This document shows positions 45,389 to 56,760 of a DNA stretch of 64,000 bases, piece by piece (within the stretch, counting starts at the first letter, position 1; each line of letters opens with the position of its first letter). The translations under genes were made by a program, and so were the position numbers. The notes beneath the pieces are model-generated. The model was given only the letters and a program-made list of their open reading frames with translations, was not told where the DNA came from and did not search any database. The stretch comes from Zygaena filipendulae (taxonomy: Eukaryota; Arthropoda; Insecta; Lepidoptera; Zygaenidae), in the NCBI GenBank assembly GCA_907165275.2, contig OU015649.1, positions 2,076,001 to 2,140,000 of the forward strand. Reading direction: 5' to 3'.

Positions 45389-45685
45389 CTAGCTGTGCCC
45401 CGCGGCTTCACCCGAGTGAGTTTCGGAATTTCCGCAGGATGGCCAAAGGAGCCTAATTTACTCCTTATAACATCAGCTAATAATTAGCAGTGAAAGTCCC
45501 GTCAAAATCGGTCCAACCGTTTCGTAGATTCGCCCGCGTGAGTTTCGTAATTCCCGCAGGAACTCAAAACTTCTTTTATTTTTCTTCTTCTTACAACAAC
45601 AAACACAACAAAAAAAAAAGAATTAGTGAAATTGGTCACGCGTGATGTCGTGACCAAGGGAACTTGGGATTCATTTCTATAAAAT
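45389..45685 (-). mobile_element. non-autonomous Helitron, 'gatgtcgtgaccaaggg' subfamily
   Basis: The plus strand starts A|CTAGCTGTGCCCCGCGG. It contains 'gtgaaagtcccgtcaaaatc' and a second 'cccgcgtgagtttcg' module, and ends 'ttgggattcatttctataaa'. The copy at 52060-52363 has the same organisation. Confidence 0.85.
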
Positions 45686-47066
45686 ATATTGGTTACTTAT
45701 ACATATAGTAATTTTAAACGAGGGACGTAATCAAGCCCTTGATGGTTCATGCTTACATTAACTAATAAATATATGCATTTTTTTAAAACTCTGAAAAATC
45801 ACACAGAAAAACTTCACGAGAGCGAGGTTTCACGCGGGTGAATTACCTACATAGATGTAGGTACACTTTACATTCGGTATGATTTACACTAACAAGGGGA
45901 CGGTCCGAGATGTGCATCGAGTAACGTGGGCTCCCACGTGCTCATTAGATAGTGTGGGAAGTTACCAACCGAACCTCGAAATTGTATTTAGGTGCCAACT
46001 CAGCTTTGTTTACGATAAATCGCCAATCAACGGCCGCTTATCTACTGGAAAGTTAAATTACAATTTATTTATTTAAAACAATTAAAAAAATTGCAAAAGA
46101 TTTGAAAAAAAATCTACAATTCAATACATACAATTTTAGATGATTATTTTCTGTTTTTCGTATTTACGTGCAAATTTTTATCTGAAATTTCGTTGGACAT
46201 GTCGCTTAAGACGTAGCAGAATTACTAACCACCGTCCAATTAGTGTTTGTTATTTTCCTCTTTTCTCAAAAATCTCAATTTGTTTGGAACAAGATTCTCA
46301 TTTAACTTGTGCGTTATTAAATTTCTCTGGGATTACTTTGAAGTGATTTCATTAGCGAGCGGTCGTCGTTGATGAGAGGGCCTAAAGGCCCACCCTATTT
46401 CATTTGCGTTTGTCAGATTGAACGACCTTCATCTTGTCTCGGAAGACCTAATTCCACTTACAAAAACCAATAGTGAATGAAGAGGAGCCCCTTAACCCAC
46501 ATATTTTGCAAAGATTTATTAATTGCTTCTGAAGAAGCTTCGCACTCGAGTGTTTCTGTCTTAACACGCTCACTGTCCAATAGACATTTTGGAAATAACC
46601 ATAAAGTCTAATTTTTTTTTGTTTGTTGAAACTTAATTTTGTTATGTACTTACTAACAATCTCACTTATGCATTTATAATAAAGTATTGTAAGGATGAAA
46701 AGATTAAAGGATTACATAAGGAAGTAATATAAGGATGAAAGGATTATAATAAAGGAAGTGAGGATGAAAGTCAAAGAAGAAACACTATAGGTACTACAAA
46801 AGTAAGCGTGCAGTACTAGTCGTTAAAGTTGCTTGCGAGTTGCGACTCCAAAATGGGATCGTGGACAGTGAACGTGTTAAAATTATTAGGTTCATATTTA
46901 CTGGATGGAGTCTGGATGTTTAGTATGTTCCATAAGTACATTTATGTATTCACTAAAATTATATAAGTATTATATCAGTTGTCTTCTACCCACACTACAT
47001 CTTCTGTTTAGTTTGCGACCAGGTAGCGCCGCGCCGTGTGAATCCAAGAATTATTATTCTGTCATC
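45686..47066 (+). other. intron 3: no supported feature
   Basis: A short direct repeat of 'aaggatgaaa' occurs at 46690-46770. Frames of 65 to 68 codons are without motifs. Confidence 0.45.
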
Positions 47067-47149
47067 AAAAAAGAAAAGTTTTGACACAAACATTTTCCTA
47101 ATGTTTGAATTGAATCAGGAAAATATTTGTGTCAAAACTTTTCTTTTTT
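47067..47149. repeat. foldback with 33-bp arms
   Basis: The left arm begins aaaaaagaaaagttttgaca. The right arm is its near-perfect complement, ending tgtcaaaacttttctttttt. The loop is about 17 bases (aatgtttgaattgaatc). It is a minimal inverted-repeat element or hairpin with no ORF. Confidence 0.8.
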
Positions 47150-47276
47150 GAAAGATTGACTACCCGTATATTTAGATATATTTTAATTTGAAAAGTGTCA
47201 GGGAAATATGGCTTTTATAACGTTTCATCTTATGACTCCGTTATAATTTCCACTGTACGTACATCATGTCGCATAA

Positions 47277-47310
47277 GTCGTTCGTAACATATTATTATGT
47301 TACGAACGAC
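47277..47310. repeat. perfect 14-bp-arm palindrome
   Basis: gtcgttcgtaacat – attatt – atgttacgaacgac. The symmetry is exact with a 6-base spacer, in a 34-bp span about 310 bp upstream of the retrotransposon ORF1. Confidence 0.85.
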
Positions 47311-47622
47311 GCTAACGTCAGAAGCCGAGGTATTAAATGGGATAACTTGTGTAGATGAAGATGTCGCGGCAACGCTGCACTGTGTTTACGTCACACTTTA
47401 TCAACTTTGCTATTGCCGATGTGAAAGTTGTGGTACTTATGATTTTCAATGTAGTGCATACCGTATAATATAGGTGGATATGTACATAATAATGTTATAT
47501 CTGACATGGTAACAGTCCACTACTGTAATGTCTGGAAGGATATTTTAGATATTCATTTCGTTTTTTTTTTGTGATTTGTGTTTAACATTAATTTTTTAAA
47601 TGTCTATAAATAAATCAAAAAC

Positions 47623-48519
47623 ATGGCAAAATCAACCATTGATTCGCTGGAAAAAGTGATAACAAAGTTTTTAGCGCCTATAGAAATAAAGATCAACAGT
47701 GTTTTATCAGAATTGAAAAGAATTGAAACCAAAATATACAAAAATGTAAATACCTGCAAATGTGAGTGCAAATTATTATCTAGTGCCGATGCAATAACGG
47801 ATCAGCCGAAGGAATCTCAACCTAAAGAAGCACTGCAGACGTCATCGGTAAAAGTAAATACTATGCCACAACGTAGCACACAATCTAAACAAACCGCATT
47901 CAATACGACTAGGAGAAGTTCGCTAACTGCGGCCGTTTCGCGGCCCGCGCCTACAGCTCCGGCGTCGCTCATCACAGCTCCAATTCACCGACCGAGCACG
48001 CCGATGGCGCGAAACACTAATACTACGTTTCTCTCGCCAAATGCTATCAATGTGAGTACTTCTGAGGTATCGAGATTTGACTCGTCGCAGTGTGAGTTGA
48101 TCGATACTTGGCAGGTGGTGCAAAATAAACAACGTAAAAGACGTGCACGTCGTGTCGTAGTTACTGGAACCGGTTCTATTGACAATGAACTTCTAACTGT
48201 CGAGCCTATACGCAAGATACATGCATGTCGATTCAGATCAGAGACATCGCCAGAATCCATAAAATCATTTATGGAGCGAAAGAGCCCAGACGGTGAATAC
48301 AGTGTTGAAAAAATTAAGCTGAAACACGATCATTATGCATCTTTTATCCTAACAGTTCCGTCAAGTAAGTTCGACGTTTTTATGTCTGCTGAAATTTGGC
48401 CACCGCGAACGGAGATCAGCGAGTGGTTTCGGCGCGGCGTCGGGCGAGCGGCGCGCTCGTCAGACACCACGACCGCAAATCCCGCGGAGCTTGGAAGGAA
48501 AACGCTGCCACTCAACTAA
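47623..48519 (+). CDS. retrotransposon ORF1 protein (nucleic-acid-binding, coiled-coil)
   Basis: The 298-residue frame starts MAKSTIDSLEKVITKFLAPI. The first 45 residues are predicted to be helical, with heptad-like hydrophobics (LEKVITKFLAPIEIKINSVL). A Cys cluster (NTCKCECKLL, residues 44-53) follows. The middle (residues 60-150) is a Ser/Thr/Pro-rich linker. The C-terminal third (KIHACRFRSETSPESIKSFM … HYASFILTVPSSKFDVFMSA … EIWPP) resembles the conserved ORF1 C-domain of insect CR1/Jockey elements. ORF1 proteins bind the element RNA during retrotransposition. The last 29 nt overlap the ORF2 frame (+1 relative). Confidence 0.8.
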   Translation: MAKSTIDSLEKVITKFLAPIEIKINSVLSELKRIETKIYKNVNTCKCECKLLSSADAITDQPKESQPKEALQTSSVKVNTMPQRSTQSKQTAFNTTRRSSLTAAVSRPAPTAPASLITAPIHRPSTPMARNTNTTFLSPNAINVSTSEVSRFDSSQCELIDTWQVVQNKQRKRRARRVVVTGTGSIDNELLTVEPIRKIHACRFRSETSPESIKSFMERKSPDGEYSVEKIKLKHDHYASFILTVPSSKFDVFMSAEIWPPRTEISEWFRRGVGRAARSSDTTTANPAELGRKTLPLN

Positions 48520-50215
48520 CTCACGCTTTATTTGCAATCCGACTAATTTAAATATTTTTAAAATAATTCACCAAAATGTTCGGTCGATAACTAGTAAGAT
48601 ATCGCTTTTAAATATCTTATGTAATCTGGAAGATCCCGATGTTTTAGCTGTTACTGAAACTTGGCTTAAAAATTTTGAGATCGAGCACGTACGCTTGCCT
48701 GGCTATGAACTTGCGGCAAATTACTGTCGGCAAAATATTGCTCACGGAGGCACAGCGCTTTTTATACGTGACAACATTATTTATAAACATAGAAAAGACA
48801 TACAAGCGTACGCGGTCGAATTTCATTGTGATCTAGCTGCTATAGAAATTACTAAAATTAATTTAATTATAATTGTAATGTACCGCACCGGTGCGGGTAA
48901 TCTTGACATTTTTTTCAATACTGTTGACATGATTTTATATATTTATATTATATCGAAAATAATTGAGAGCCTCATATCTCGTGAATTAATGTCACACTTC
49001 GAAAATAATAGTGTACTGTCAGACAAGCAATATGCCTACCGAAAAAATAGATCGACTGTTGCTGCTGCGCATAAGCTAGTGGACACAATAATTACCTCAC
49101 TGGACAATAAAATCAAATCTGCGGGAATACTATGCGACCTTTCTAGGGCATTTGACGTAATAAATCATAATCTACTTATAAAAAAATTGTCAATGTACGG
49201 TGTGCTCGGACCAGAACTGGACCTGTTGACATCGTTTCTGTCTGGGCGTAAACAAACTGTAGAAACAATAATAGATGGTAAAAAATACCGGTCGTGTGCA
49301 GGAAACGTATCTGTCGGAATTCCACAGGGATCCGCGTTAGGGAATACACTTTTTCTGACATTTATAAACGATTTACCATTTTATGTTGCAGACTTTGAGA
49401 CGGTGCTGTTCGCCGATGATACCACACTAGTACTAAACGCACCAACTTATGTAGAACTTAATACTAAACTACAATCTGCATTAAAAATTCTCAATGTGTG
49501 GTTCACATCTAACGGCCTTATACTCAATAATACAAAATCAAACATAATTTTATTCACTGGTAAATCAATACAATGTCCGCCAGAAATTAATAATCCGGTC
49601 CCTATAACAAATACATGTAAATTTCTTGGCTTGCATTTGGACTCGACTCTAAATTGGAAAACACACGTCGACAAATTATGTGTTAAACTATCCAGCGCAA
49701 CATATGCTATAAAAAAACTAAAACCCCTTGTTTCCTTTAAAGTATTAAGACAAACATATTTTGCATATTTTCATTCATTAGCATCTTACGGAATAATACT
49801 GTGGGGAAATTCATCGGATGCTAACCGAGTACTTATAGCTCAGAAACGTGTGCTAAGAATTGTTACGGGTAGTAAGCCAAGAGATTCATGCAGAGATATA
49901 TTTACACAACACCGCATTTTTACAATATTCTCTCTGTACATTTACGAAGTCTTAATATATACCCGACATAATCTAATTGCATTTGAGCGCCATAAAAGCC
50001 GAACACGTCAGGCGGGCCAGTTACGACCTGTCGCACACCGTACACAAATCGCAACAAAAAACCCAAGAGTTATCGGGCCTAAATTATACAACTGCCTGCC
50101 TGCTAATCTTAAAAACGAAGTGAGTGACGAAGTGTTTGTGCGTAACCTCAAAAATCTCTTGTTGACCAAGCCGTATTATTCAGTAAATGAATATTTAGAG
50201 GACAAATTTATTTGA
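48491..50215 (+). pseudogene. retrotransposon ORF2, endonuclease–reverse transcriptase with in-frame deletion
   Basis: The frame is open for 574 codons from a TTG. No ATG exists before the endonuclease, so initiation by reinitiation or frameshift from ORF1 is possible. Residues about 15-150 are the N-terminal half of an AP endonuclease (IIHQNVRSITSKISLLNILC, VTETWL, HGGTALFIRD). At about residue 153 (nt 48950) it jumps directly to the reverse transcriptase (SKIIESLISRELMSHFENNS, KNRSTVAAAH). The polymerase core is intact: SRAFDVINH, GIPQGSALGNTLF and FADD (residues 307-310). The C-terminal region ends YYSVNEYLEDKFI. The endonuclease GDFN and SDH motifs and the first RT blocks are absent, so the element cannot be autonomous although the frame is uninterrupted. 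Confidence 0.85.
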
Positions 50216-50349
50216 TAATTTGTGTATTTTATAATTTTATATTTCAGATATCCAAATAACAGGATATCAAAATAAGTATAAATTTTGACTATCTCGGTAC
50301 ATACTTTGTAATATTTATATTATTTAAATTGTATCTGAGAAATAAATAA

Positions 50350-50376
50350 ATTCAATTCAATTCAATTCAATTCAAT
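50350..50376 (+). repeat. (TTCAA)n 3' tail of the retrotransposon
   Basis: Five units of ttcaa follow AATAAATAAA at the 3' end of the element. Pentanucleotide 3' repeats instead of poly(A) are seen in several Jockey/CR1-type elements. Confidence 0.85.
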
Positions 50377-50457
50377 ATGGTAAGAAACAGAATCCTTATA
50401 ATTTTGCCTTGTCAACCATCATTAGTTCAGTAGTCACTCACCTAAGTTTTGTAGGTA

Positions 50458-50636
50458 CTAGATACTGGCTGTCGCCCGCGGTAATTTCGGAGTACCCGTG
50501 GGAATTAATTTCTATAAGCTTCCTATAAGTGAAAGAATTTTCAAAATCGGTTTAGTAGATCCAGAGATTACCCCCTACAACGTGTCACAAACTCAAAATT
50601 CACAAACTCACAAACTTTAGCTCTCTATAATCTTAT
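50458..50636 (-). mobile_element. degraded Helitron
   Basis: The plus strand has 'ggctgtcgcccgcggtaatt', 'tttcctataagtgaaagaat'-type, 'aaaatcggtttagtagatcc' and '..ctctataatctta'. The terminal CTAG is altered. Confidence 0.7.
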
Positions 50637-50639
50637 CTT

Positions 50640-50885
50640 CTTAATATATATAAATCACGTGTCACGTTGTTTGTCCGCGATGGACTACGAAACTACTGAA
50701 CGGATTTTGATAAAATTTAGTAACCAATTATAATATAGTCCAAATTAAAAGATAGGATTGTTTTTATCCGCTGCTAATCACGTTAACTACTGTCAGGGGT
50801 GCATAGACATAGAGTACCTACTTTTTCCCAGAATTCCCGCGGGAACTCCGAAATTACCGCGGATGAAATCGCGGGGGACAGCTAG
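50640..50885 (+). mobile_element. non-autonomous Helitron, 'gtccgcgatgga' subfamily
   Basis: It contains 'acgtgtcacgttgtttgtcc', 'aactactgaacggattttga' and ends ccgcggatgaaatcgcgg..cagCTAG|T. It is the opposite-orientation relative of 22888-23115 and stands back-to-back with the copy at 50458. Confidence 0.82.
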
Positions 50886-51318
50886 TATTAGTATAGATTT
50901 AGAACGTAAATCTTACACAGCACTTTCAGTGCTACCAGCTACAACCATTACGACTCGTGAAACTGATCGCTAACTATGACTTAATTGTTGACCAATTATG
51001 ACAACAGCACTTTGAATAGTAAGTTCATTCATACTCGTTTCGTTATTCATATTCAATAAATTTGGTCTTGTTTTTTATTTTTGCTCCTTGGATCAGTTTA
51101 AAAAGAGATCGTGTACACAAAAGGAGAGGGGTGCTCGAATAAATCCGTAGCTTCGTTAACTATCTTCTTTGTTATATTGATTGGAATCCGCCCTTAGGTA
51201 TCAGTAATTAATTTGTCTTTCAGCAAAATGATGATCTGTGTATATCGAATTCGATTTTCGCCAACATTTTATCCGACGCGGAAGGTTCAAATGAGGCACT
51301 CATAAAGTATTATTATAT
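50886..51318 (+). other. intron 3: no supported feature
   Basis: AT-rich, no recognised coding or repeat signal. Confidence 0.5.
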
Positions 51319-51520
51319 CTATAGTAATATTACAAAGAGAAAAGATTTTTGTATGTTTGTTTGGACAAACTTAAAAATAGGCAATATTTAAAATTGGTAA
51401 AGTACATAATATAACAGATATTAAATATTATTTTACCTATAAAAGCAACAGTGTTTCTTATTGACATATAGGGTACTTTTGTCCCGGAATTCCTACAGAT
51501 TCCTAATATTACAGAAAGTC
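51319..51520 (+). mobile_element. highly diverged Helitron remnant
   Basis: 'tatagtaatattacaaagag' at the start and 'catatagggtacttttgtcc', 'ccggaattcct' near the end are in family order. The 3' hairpin is gone. Confidence 0.5.
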
Positions 51521-52059
51521 TTAGATTATACACAAGTACTTAGTAAGTACGACGTAAATTAATTAATTGTACCTTTGATGCCCTTTTAAGATATCCTCAA
51601 GAGGTGTTGGAACAAAATTCTTATATTGTACCGACGCATTGAACTTAATTCTGTCGATTTGAAGATTTGTACCTACATAGTTATTTCGAGTATTTAAGGG
51701 AAAAAAAAACGAACATGGTCAGTCAAAATTTCCATACCTAGACGTTACATATCAGTTTAATCGTCTCATACGCCGTATAGTCTGATACGTTTTCTTAGAT
51801 ATTATGTCGTAATAATTAAAGTATATTTCACCACGTGGCGGCGTTACCCCGTTGATTCATCGTTCTTATGATTCAGTTCACGGACCTAAGAAATTGTTTC
51901 ATAGAGATAACATATCCGTGACGACGCTATATATATTATGGGCACATACTGAAATTGCTGCGTTATCTCGCTTTATTTTCTCACGCGCAACGAAATGCAA
52001 CACCTTACCTTTCCTTTTTTTATAGTGATGGAATTATTAGTAGAGATATTTATAATTCA
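51521..52059 (+). other. intron 3: no supported feature
   Basis: AT-rich. No recognised signal. Confidence 0.5.
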
Positions 52060-52363
52060 CTAGCTGTGCCCCGCGGTTTCACCCGCGTGAGTTTCGGGAT
52101 TCCTGCAGGAACTCCAAAGTAGCCTAATGTACTTCTAATATCAACTAATTAGCAATGAAAGTCCCGTCAAAATTGGTTCAACCGTTTTGGAGAATAACCC
52201 GCGTGACTTTCGGAATTTCTGCTGGAACACCAATTTCTTTCATATTCTCCTTCTCCGTAAAATAATTTAAACACAACAAAAAAACAATTAGTGTAATTGG
52301 TCAAGCCGTTCACGGGTGATGCCGTGACCAAGGTAAATAGGGATTCATTTTTTTATATATAGA
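52060..52363 (-). mobile_element. non-autonomous Helitron, 'gatgccgtgaccaagg' subfamily
   Basis: The plus strand starts CTAGCTGTGCCCCGCGG after an A, contains 'gcaatgaaagtcccgtcaaa', and ends 'gggattcatttttttatata'taga. It is the same type as 45389-45685. It directly abuts the element at 52364. Confidence 0.88.
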
Positions 52364-52826
52364 CTAGCTGTGTCCTGCGGCTTCACCCGCGATAATTTCG
52401 GAGTCCTCGCGGGAATTCCGGAATAAAAAGTACCCTATGTCCTTCTCTGTATCCCTGACAACGTGCATGCCAAATTGCATTCAAATCGTTCAGCCGTTTT
52501 TGCGTGATTGAGTAAACGTATGCGAGGATAAGAGCTCGAAAGCGCATTTTCATCCGACTTGCTTCAAATTTATCGTCACTGCTCAGCTCCTATGTGTCTT
52601 AGCGTTATGTTATATAGCCTATAACCTGCCCAGGAGTATGGACTACAATCGTACCAAGTTTGGTTTTTGACCCATGCGTGCACATACAGACAGACAGACA
52701 GACAAAAAAATTTACTGATTGCATTTTTGGCATCAGTATCGATCACCATTCATCCTCCAATATTAATTTTGAATATATATTCAATGTACAGAATTGACCT
52801 CTCTACAGTTTTATTATAAGTATAGA
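52364..52826 (-). mobile_element. long composite Helitron, second copy
   Basis: The plus strand starts CTAGCTGTGTCCTGCGG and repeats the block order of 33933-34341 (gcgaggataagagctcgaaa; atcgtcactgctcagctcct; (CAGA)n). It has an additional 'aatgtacagaattgacctct' segment near its 5' end and ends tataagtataga. Confidence 0.87.
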
Positions 52827-54590
52827 TAAAGATTAAAAACTCTATTGCATTAGATTATAATTTATATAAAACACAAATACGTATAAAACCACATCCAGGG
52901 AGAGGTGTGTGTTAGAATATTTAATAAGAAGTGTATTATTACTCCAGTTTTTTTTCCAACTCGATTGCGATTATTAATGTACATATTTTGTTAACCCATT
53001 TCATTTTCTTCACTCTTCGGTGGATTTTTCGTTATTAGAATGTCCCTAACAATAAAAGTTCTTTGCAAAGCTTTCAGCTGCATCATTTCTGACATCTTTA
53101 AAACACAGTACTTAGGATGATATTAAATCCTTTATTGTTGTTTAGAGTTTTGCATATTATGGAAAGTATCACGTTATGCTATTGTTATTGAACTATTTAT
53201 CATTAGTATTATCCACTTCGTAAAATTTATTGAAAATTATTTTAACGACTTTTTTGTACTTGCCCCATACAGTAAATCGCTTCTATGCTCTTTTGAATGT
53301 CCCTGTAATTCATATTGTCATAATGATGTTGTTTGTTCATTGTGTTTTTCCACAGAAAGATTTTTATAGACCCGAATGGCTTTAAGAACGTTTTTATTGT
53401 TGTTAATTATGTCGATGGCATTAAAATCTGCGGTTTTAAGTATTGCTGTATCTAATACAATGAGCTATTACATCTTGACAACTATTACCGCAATAACTTG
53501 GACAATTATTATGGTGATTTACTTTATTATAACATTTCTAACGATTTGAAATTGAAATATACGTATTATACTTACATAAATTTCTGTTTTCTCTAGAATT
53601 TTTATTCGATAAATTACTTGATACATTGTAAAAACTAATAACTAGCAAAATAAACAATCATATACTTTCAGATTTCTAGCTCAAATTTATCTGATCATTG
53701 TCTTCAGGAAATTGTTGTTTCGTGCCTTTGCTACTTTTTGTGAATATCGTGTTTGATTTGTAAGCGAAGGAGGTGGCTGTTTCAGTATATTTTTGCGCTT
53801 TTACCTCAACTTTAATGATTAGTTCCATCACCTTCATATACAAGTGATTCGATAAAATTAAATGCCTCGAAAACTTCTGTAAAAGATCCGCCCACAAAAA
53901 AGTGTATAAAAATATATCCATACCGGCTGTGATTTAAAAATGCGCCAGTTTTTGACTAGCTTCTATATCTAGAACGCTACACTATCGGAAAAATAACAAT
54001 ATATTTCATCATGAAAAAAGAGTTCAGTCATAAATCTAAGAGATCTTTACCCTCAAGTTATACCTATAGTTCTAACCTGTATCCAGGAGAAAATAGGGAA
54101 ATACTATGTTTTGACCCTCCACTATTATTATAAAGTGTGAAACATTTCACGTCATCATAATTTGTATGGCGTAGGTATATCTACATAATATGACATACAA
54201 GTCCTCATTGTTGAAGGCGTCGAATGTTTTCGTTTCTTCCGCGCCTAATATTCGTATATTTTACGGCTCGGCTATGGCTTATTGGAAGTTTTACGAGCGC
54301 GAGCGTGAGCGTCCGTGGAGCCTTCGTCGGGACGTGGGCGGTTTGCGGGTACTCGCTAGACTGGCACCGCATTGGCATTGGGTCGATGACATTTACCCTT
54401 GAATTGGTTGTAGACGTCTCGATCGGTGTAATATCACTTGAGGCCTTTGAATTATAATCGTCACACGGTCGTCTAAGTAAATTACGTGTTTGGGTAATTT
54501 TTTTTGGATTGATTGATTGATCACAATATCCTTTTAATCGGATTTCTGGATCTATTCGTTTGATAGAAAATATGTTTTTATAATAAGTTG
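52827..54590 (+). other. intron 3: no supported feature
   Basis: A GC-rich patch near 54290-54400 carries overlapping frames of 70 and 77 codons that fit no family. A minus-strand frame at 53676-53921 (81 codons) is also unrecognised. Confidence 0.4.
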
Positions 54591-54633
54591 AAAAGTGTTG
54601 TTTGAATTCTACATGAATTCAAACAACACTTTT
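54591..54633. repeat. perfect 19-bp-arm hairpin
   Basis: aaaagtgttgtttgaattc – tacat – gaattcaaacaacactttt. The arms are fully complementary with a 5-base loop. It could be a minimal MITE or a transcribed hairpin. No second copy is seen. Confidence 0.85.
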
Positions 54634-55520
54634 AGGACACTGTTGTTAATTATTCTCTGTTGTTATAATATATTATGCCGAAGGTCACTCGCTTATGTCG
54701 CACCTACATAGGGCTGACCTCATCATTCGAAAACAACGTAATATTCATAAAAACGACTTAAATTTTAAATAGTGACTATATAGCTGTTGCTCGCGGCTTC
54801 GCTTGCGTGGTGTATGAAAGTGCGCTGCGGTCAATTGCGCGTTAGTTTTCAGATCATCGTAACTCTTAAAAAAAAAAACGTTTAAATTTTTAATTAGGCA
54901 GGTAACTTTGCAAACTGCTTTCAATATCATTCAGTACTTTTTGTATGATGCGTATTCAAATATACCGACGGTCAAAAACTCTAAAAATCTTTCTTTTCGA
55001 AAACTCTGCGTCAACACACAGAATTGCGTCTAGTCTCAGTTTTTTACATACCTATATAGATTTGTTGACTTTGCTTATATCGTAAAAAATGTTGACTGTG
55101 TTTTGGTTCCATTTCACGTTACTTAATGGCTGAGGTGTCATAAACTCGCGTAGCATTGTTTACCTCTGCCGATTTCGGAGGGGCGTGGTATGGAGAGATT
55201 AGATTTTCACTTGGTTGTTGCCCAACTCTTTCGGCCCGTTCACAGTAATTATTCTGAAGTATTTTAACTGGACTCCAGTTGGAATAGAACCCCCAAAACG
55301 CCCCGCTTCCAAGCTAATAGCAAGCGTCTTACGAAAAGATTTAGTAGATGTGGTTTATTACACAAAAGTCGCGCACTAAACCAAATCGGTCGTTAAACTT
55401 ATTATTAAATCCTCACATCAGATAACCCAGATTGATAAGACAGTATGGAAAGTATAAAAATAATATTAGATATTTTACACTAGTCGTTGAGTTATATCAG
55501 AGTTTACAATGTTGATAATC
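54634..55520 (+). other. intron 3: no supported feature
   Basis: A Helitron-like 3' remnant ('agctgttgctcgcggcttcg') is seen at about 54781. The rest is unremarkable. Confidence 0.4.
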
Positions 55521-55701
55521 CTTACTATTATAAATGAGAAAGTGAGTTTGTTTAGCTTTCACGCCTTAACGGCTCAACCGATCGCCATGAAATTATGCGT
55601 ACACGTTGTCAGGGGTACAGAAAAGGATATTGGGTACTTTTTTTCGGAATTCCCGCGGGTTCTCCGAAATTAACGCCGGTGAGACCGCGGGGAACAGCTA
55701 G
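55521..55701 (+). mobile_element. non-autonomous Helitron (Lep1-like), full length
   Basis: A|TCCTTACTATTATAAATGAG … 'ggctcaaccgatcgccatga' … gccggtgagaccgcggggaacagCTAG|T. Confidence 0.88.
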
Positions 55702-56159
55702 TACCTCACAAATATTTTAAAACTCACAATAAGATTAAAAATGAACGATGCCGAGTGTTACCACGAGTGCTCGAGCCGGAAAGTTACTTATCCGTAAGCA
55801 AGTTACGTCTCTTCACGAAAATTTGCGAACACAATAAAATTCTATTTGATTTACCAGCTACCCAACCCCTCCCCTCTCCCCTCCCCGCTAGCGTTTCTAT
55901 ACAAACTTTCAGTCCCTTTGAGGTTAAATTTCCACAAACCCTTTCTTAGTGCTTGCCTACAATATTAGCGGTAGCTTTGTGCAAAATTTTAAGCTCCTAG
56001 AATTAGCGGTTTGGGTTGTGCTTTGATGTATCCGTCAGTCATGAGTCAATCAGATGTAATTTTTTTGATAGATACATAATATGTATTTAAGTTACTGTAT
56101 TTATTCCAACACAGCTATTTTTGATAAAAAATGGTTTAACCATCACCATGGTTTTGGGA
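55702..56159 (+). other. intron 3: no supported feature
   Basis: A C-rich run (ccctcccctctcccctcccc) is present at 55864. No motif is seen in the local 64-codon frame. Confidence 0.45.
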
Positions 56160-56520
56160 GATTTGTTGAAAAAAAAATTCATATATTTTTTGGGCATTAA
56201 GTTTTAACTACTGATCGATCACATCATAATTAAAAACCGCCGCCCGTGGTTTACGTGCCTATACTTGTAAGATACGCTCTTTTCAACAATTATGCCCCGA
56301 TTTTGTTCGGCTAAGTTTTAACTACTGATCGATCACATCATAACTAAAAAAAAAACTTACATACAATCGAATGCATAACCTCCTCCTTTTTTGAAGTCGG
56401 TTAAAAACCGCCGCCCGTGGTTTACGTACCTATACTTGTAGGTACAGAAAAATCCTTCCCATTTGTGTAAGATACGCTCTTTTCAACAATTTTGCCCCGA
56501 TTTTGTTCGGCTCGGTTTCC
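56160..56520 (+). repeat. partially duplicated dispersed repeat
   Basis: The block 'aaaaaccgccgcccgtggtt' to 'gccccgattttgttcggct' occurs twice (about 56233-56312 and 56403-56513). 'ttttaactactgatcgatca' also occurs twice. The second copy has an extra 30-bp piece (aggtacagaaaaatccttcc). Between them lies 'ttttttgaagtcggtt', the repeat end seen at 25960. Confidence 0.8.
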
Positions 56521-56760
56521 ATTCCGATGTCAAAACGAGGTGTGGGCGAGGCCGTAGTTAGCTAGTACCATATTCACCACACTCGACTGTTTTATACGTG
56601 ATGCAATGGTCGCAAGAGGCGTTTTATGTGCGCTCAATCAATTGTCCATTGTTTCGTTGCGTGTTCTTGGCTTCTTGTAAAACAGTCATAAATATTATGT
56701 CTCATGACTTACTTGTCCTAAGATAATATATGATAAAGATTAGAAATCATTTATTTAAAA

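Larger units (their letters stand above)
47623..50376 (+). mobile_element. Jockey/CR1-type non-LTR retrotransposon, internally deleted
   Basis: It contains ORF1 and ORF2 in overlapping frames, a short 3' UTR with AATAAATAAA, and a (TTCAA)n tail at 50350-50376. No LTRs are present. The coordinates cover ORF1 to the tail, and the 5' UTR start was not found. The 3' tail and the two-ORF layout are typical of the Jockey superfamily. It lies sense within intron 3 of the host gene. Confidence 0.85.

Noticed and set aside
47923..48260. Minus-strand frames across the retrotransposon ORF1
   Set aside because: They are shadows of ORF1, whose N-terminal helix and C-domain are recognisable.
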